DNA from: Lachnospiraceae bacterium
Lineage (GTDB): Bacteria > Bacillota > Clostridia > Lachnospirales > Lachnospiraceae
Reading direction: 5' to 3'
Length of the DNA: 64,000 nucleotides
NCBI GenBank assembly: GCA_022774505.1
Contig: JALFLW010000003.1
Span: 61,511 to 125,510, forward strand
This document shows, in pieces, positions 62,194 through 64,000 of the stretch (its first letter is position 1; each line of letters starts with the position of its first letter). The notes below the pieces were generated by a model. That model worked only from the letters and a program-made list of their open reading frames with translations, was not told the origin of the DNA and searched no databases. The translations under genes and the position numbers were made by a program.

Positions 62194-63669
62194 ATGGAGG
62201 AATTTCAAGTATATACAGATATCGCCAGCCGTACCAATGGTGAGATTTACTTAGGAGTGTGCGGACCGGTCCGCACGGGAAAATCGACATTTATAAAAAG
62301 ATTTATGGAGCAATTGGTCATTCCGTCCATTACAAATGAACATGATCGTCAGAGGGCGGTAGATGAATTGCCCCAGTCAGCCGATGGAAAAACGATCATG
62401 ACCACAGAACCGAAATTTATACCGAAAGAAGCCGTGGGAGTGCGGCTGCTGGGGGATAATGAGGTAAAAGTACGCCTTATTGACTGTGTTGGATATATTG
62501 TAGATGGAGCAAACGGATTGACCGAGGATGGAGAAGAACGGATGGTCATGACACCGTGGTCCAAAGAGCCGATGCCATTTACCCGGGCAGCAGAATTTGG
62601 CACCCGCAAGGTTATACATGAACATTCTACAGTGGGAGTGGTAGTGACAACGGACGGCAGTTTTGGAGAATTGGAACGGAGTGCGTATCTGGAGGCGGAA
62701 GAACGAACGATCCGGGAATTAAAAGAGATTGGAAAAGCCTTTGTGGTGCTGGTTAATTCCATACATCCATATAGTGAGGAGACAAGGAATATCGTTCAGG
62801 AGATCAGCGAACAGTATAATGTTGAGGCAATGGCAGTGAATGCCGGTCAGCTTCGCAGTGAGGATATTCAGGCGATACTGGAGCGGCTTCTTCATTCATT
62901 TCCGGTGACTCAGATAGAGTTTAATCTTCCTAAATGGGTTGAGATGTTACCCAATACACATTGGCTCAAAGCGGAACTCTTGGAAAAGGTGAGGGAAATC
63001 CTTGATAAGATTTCCAAGATCAGTGATGTGACCGGAGAACATTTTCAAACGGAAAGTGATATGATCAAGGAGTTTCATATCAGAAAAATCGGAATGGAAA
63101 ACGGAAAAGTAGAGATTGATGCTCTTTTTGACGATACGAGATATTATCAGATATTAAGTGAGCTTGTGGGAACAGAAATATCAGGAGAATATCAGTTGAT
63201 TCGTTTGTTAAAGGAGTATACGGCACAGAAAGAAGAAATCAGCAAGATGGGGCAGGCCTGGCAGGAGGTGCATCAAAAGGGATATGGGGTCATTACTCCG
63301 TCAACAGATGAGATCACCATTGAGGAGCCGCAGCTGATCCATCATGGGAATAAATATGGTGTGAAGCTGAAGGCGGTAAGTCCATCGGTACATATGATCA
63401 GGGCAAATATTGAGACAGAGATAGCCCCGATCGTCGGAACACAGGAGCAGGCAGAAGATCTGTTGGAGTATATTGCACAGCAGGGAGGACCGGATAAGGA
63501 AGGAATCTGGGATACCAATATCTTTGGAAAGACGGTACGGCAGCTGGTGGAGGAAGGAATGAGCGGAAAGGTGAGCAAATTAACACAGGAAAGCCAGCTC
63601 AAACTGCAGGAAACGATCCAAAAGGTTATAAATGACAGTAATGGTGGACTGGTGTGTATCATTATTTAA
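62194..63669 (+). CDS. spoIVA: Stage IV sporulation protein A
   Basis: SpoIVA is the ATPase that polymerises to form the base of the spore coat. The 491-residue protein matches the B. subtilis protein over its length: GPVRTGKSTFIKRFME (Walker A, Lys30), DELPQSADGKTIMTTEPKF, the VVVTTDGSFGELER segment, and the C-terminal NDSNGGLVCIII end. ATG 62194 has GGGAGGT before it; the open frame begins at 62137. Its presence implies the organism can form endospores. Confidence 0.97.
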   Translation: MEEFQVYTDIASRTNGEIYLGVCGPVRTGKSTFIKRFMEQLVIPSITNEHDRQRAVDELPQSADGKTIMTTEPKFIPKEAVGVRLLGDNEVKVRLIDCVGYIVDGANGLTEDGEERMVMTPWSKEPMPFTRAAEFGTRKVIHEHSTVGVVVTTDGSFGELERSAYLEAEERTIRELKEIGKAFVVLVNSIHPYSEETRNIVQEISEQYNVEAMAVNAGQLRSEDIQAILERLLHSFPVTQIEFNLPKWVEMLPNTHWLKAELLEKVREILDKISKISDVTGEHFQTESDMIKEFHIRKIGMENGKVEIDALFDDTRYYQILSELVGTEISGEYQLIRLLKEYTAQKEEISKMGQAWQEVHQKGYGVITPSTDEITIEEPQLIHHGNKYGVKLKAVSPSVHMIRANIETEIAPIVGTQEQAEDLLEYIAQQGGPDKEGIWDTNIFGKTVRQLVEEGMSGKVSKLTQESQLKLQETIQKVINDSNGGLVCIII

Positions 63670-63710
63670 AGTAGTAGATCGTCAAAGAAAAATGAAAAGG
63701 AACTCCTGAA

Positions 63711-63757
63711 GGGCAAGACAAATTGGTTTTGCCCTTTTTGAGTGTGTAGGAAAATAG
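63711..63757 (+). repeat. Intergenic repeat element, 3' fragment (copy 4), acting as a terminator
   Basis: Only the end of the element is present: a hairpin GGGCAAGAC-AAATTG-GTTTTGCCC (one G-U), TTTTT, and then AGTGTGTAGGAAAATAG, which matches the element's 5' boundary. It follows spoIVA by about 40 bases and is its likely terminator. Confidence 0.7.
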
Positions 63758-63830
63758 TTAAATACTCAAACTTCGCACAACAAGAACTATGATATACCCA
63801 GACTGTTTCTGATGTTCTGGGGTATTGAAT

Positions 63831-64000
63831 ATGATTTTTGGCTTTTAAGGGTCTGAATCCCCCCCCTGGAGGCTCGATCGTCCAGGCACGTATTCATCGA
63901 AACATTGCAAAGCAAAGACTTCCTGGCAATCCTACTGATCTGCGGCAATTTCCAGATCACAGCCTTCCGGGTGCATTCTTCTTTAGAAGCCAAAAATCAT
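63831..64000. mobile_element. Candidate miniature inverted-repeat element at the window edge
   Basis: The 18-bp arms ATGATTTTTGGCTTTTAA (63831-63848) and TTAGAAGCCAAAAATCAT (63983-64000) are inverted with one mismatch and enclose 134 bases. A reverse-strand frame through it (63787-63993) has no recognised protein, so a non-autonomous element is the simplest reading. It may extend past the window edge. Confidence 0.45.

Noticed and set aside
14928..63757. The spaced repeat copies as a CRISPR array
   Set aside because: The copies are tens of kilobases apart, oriented with transcription and hairpin-bearing; there is no regular spacer arrangement and no cas gene.
63848..63870. GGGTCTGAATCCCCCC, resembling a tRNA T-arm
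   Set aside because: No acceptor, anticodon or D-arm can be built around it, so it is not a tRNA or tmRNA end.
63787..63993. 68-codon minus-strand frame at the right edge
   Set aside because: It needs a TTG start, has no ribosome site, and lies largely within the inverted-repeat segment, so it is more likely part of a non-coding element.

Overview
The window looks like a stretch of chromosome from an anaerobic, spore-forming Firmicute, most probably family Lachnospiraceae (class Clostridia). This rests on gene content and order (pheS-pheT; dgt-dnaG-rpoD-trmK; cmk-ispH-S1 protein; plsX-acpP-rnc-smc-ftsY; ffh-rpsP-khpA-rimM-trmD), spoIVA, an NfnAB-type electron-bifurcating pair, strong purine-rich ribosome binding sites, and moderate AT content. 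Genus cannot be fixed from sequence alone. No tRNA, rRNA, CRISPR array, T-box or known riboswitch class was found.

Layout. 1-4.6 kb: end of pheS, pheT, two small membrane proteins (VanZ-like and an unknown), and a membrane-anchored unknown protein. 4.7-10.8 kb: an ammonium transporter fused to a PII domain behind a hairpin-rich leader, then a two-component system whose kinase has a very large extracellular part. 10.9-16.9 kb: a secreted ComEC-like metallo-hydrolase, miaB, a dNTPase and primase. 16.9-27.6 kb: sigma-A, trmK, a nucleoside kinase, folD, rimO, pgsA, a BaiN-type flavoprotein, cmk, ispH and a four-repeat S1 protein. 27.7-35.4 kb: an orphan cheR, then plsX-acpP-rnc-smc-ftsY from a clear sigma-A promoter. 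35.4-42.1 kb: threonine deaminase and a histidine cluster hisZ-hisG-hisD-hisB-hisIE, the last fused to a degenerate HisA/HisF-like barrel. 42.1-45.3 kb: a small membrane protein, a CYTH protein, and the NfnAB-like pair. 45.4-51.0 kb: an AT-rich accessory module with a BlaI/BlaR1-type sensor pair, a tiny ORF with a hairpin, a secreted protein, a membrane protein with an M1-peptidase-like outer domain, an ABC ATPase and a membrane partner. 51.1-56.1 kb: ylxM, then accessory genes (LysR, flavodoxin, decarboxylase-cupin fusion, broken AraC gene, unknown UDG-like gene) separating ylxM from ffh. 56.2-63.7 kb: ffh-rpsP-khpA-rimM-trmD, a GH73-type glucosaminidase, an ApbE lipoprotein and spoIVA.

Two kinds of non-coding repeat stand out. 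The first is an approximately 86-bp intergenic element present in three copies and one fragment. It carries two hairpins, and the 3' one works as a terminator and shows a compensatory base change between copies. The second is a 170-bp inverted-repeat-bounded segment at the right edge that looks like a miniature element. In addition, 31 bp in front of the response regulator and ffh genes match at 28 positions, which suggests a shared translation or leader element.

The most system-like accessory assembly is the BlaI/BlaR1-controlled ABC module (45.4-51.0 kb). The sensor protease, secreted protein and transporter with a peptidase-like outer domain are consistent with sensing and responding to an extracellular peptide or envelope stress, but this function is inferred.
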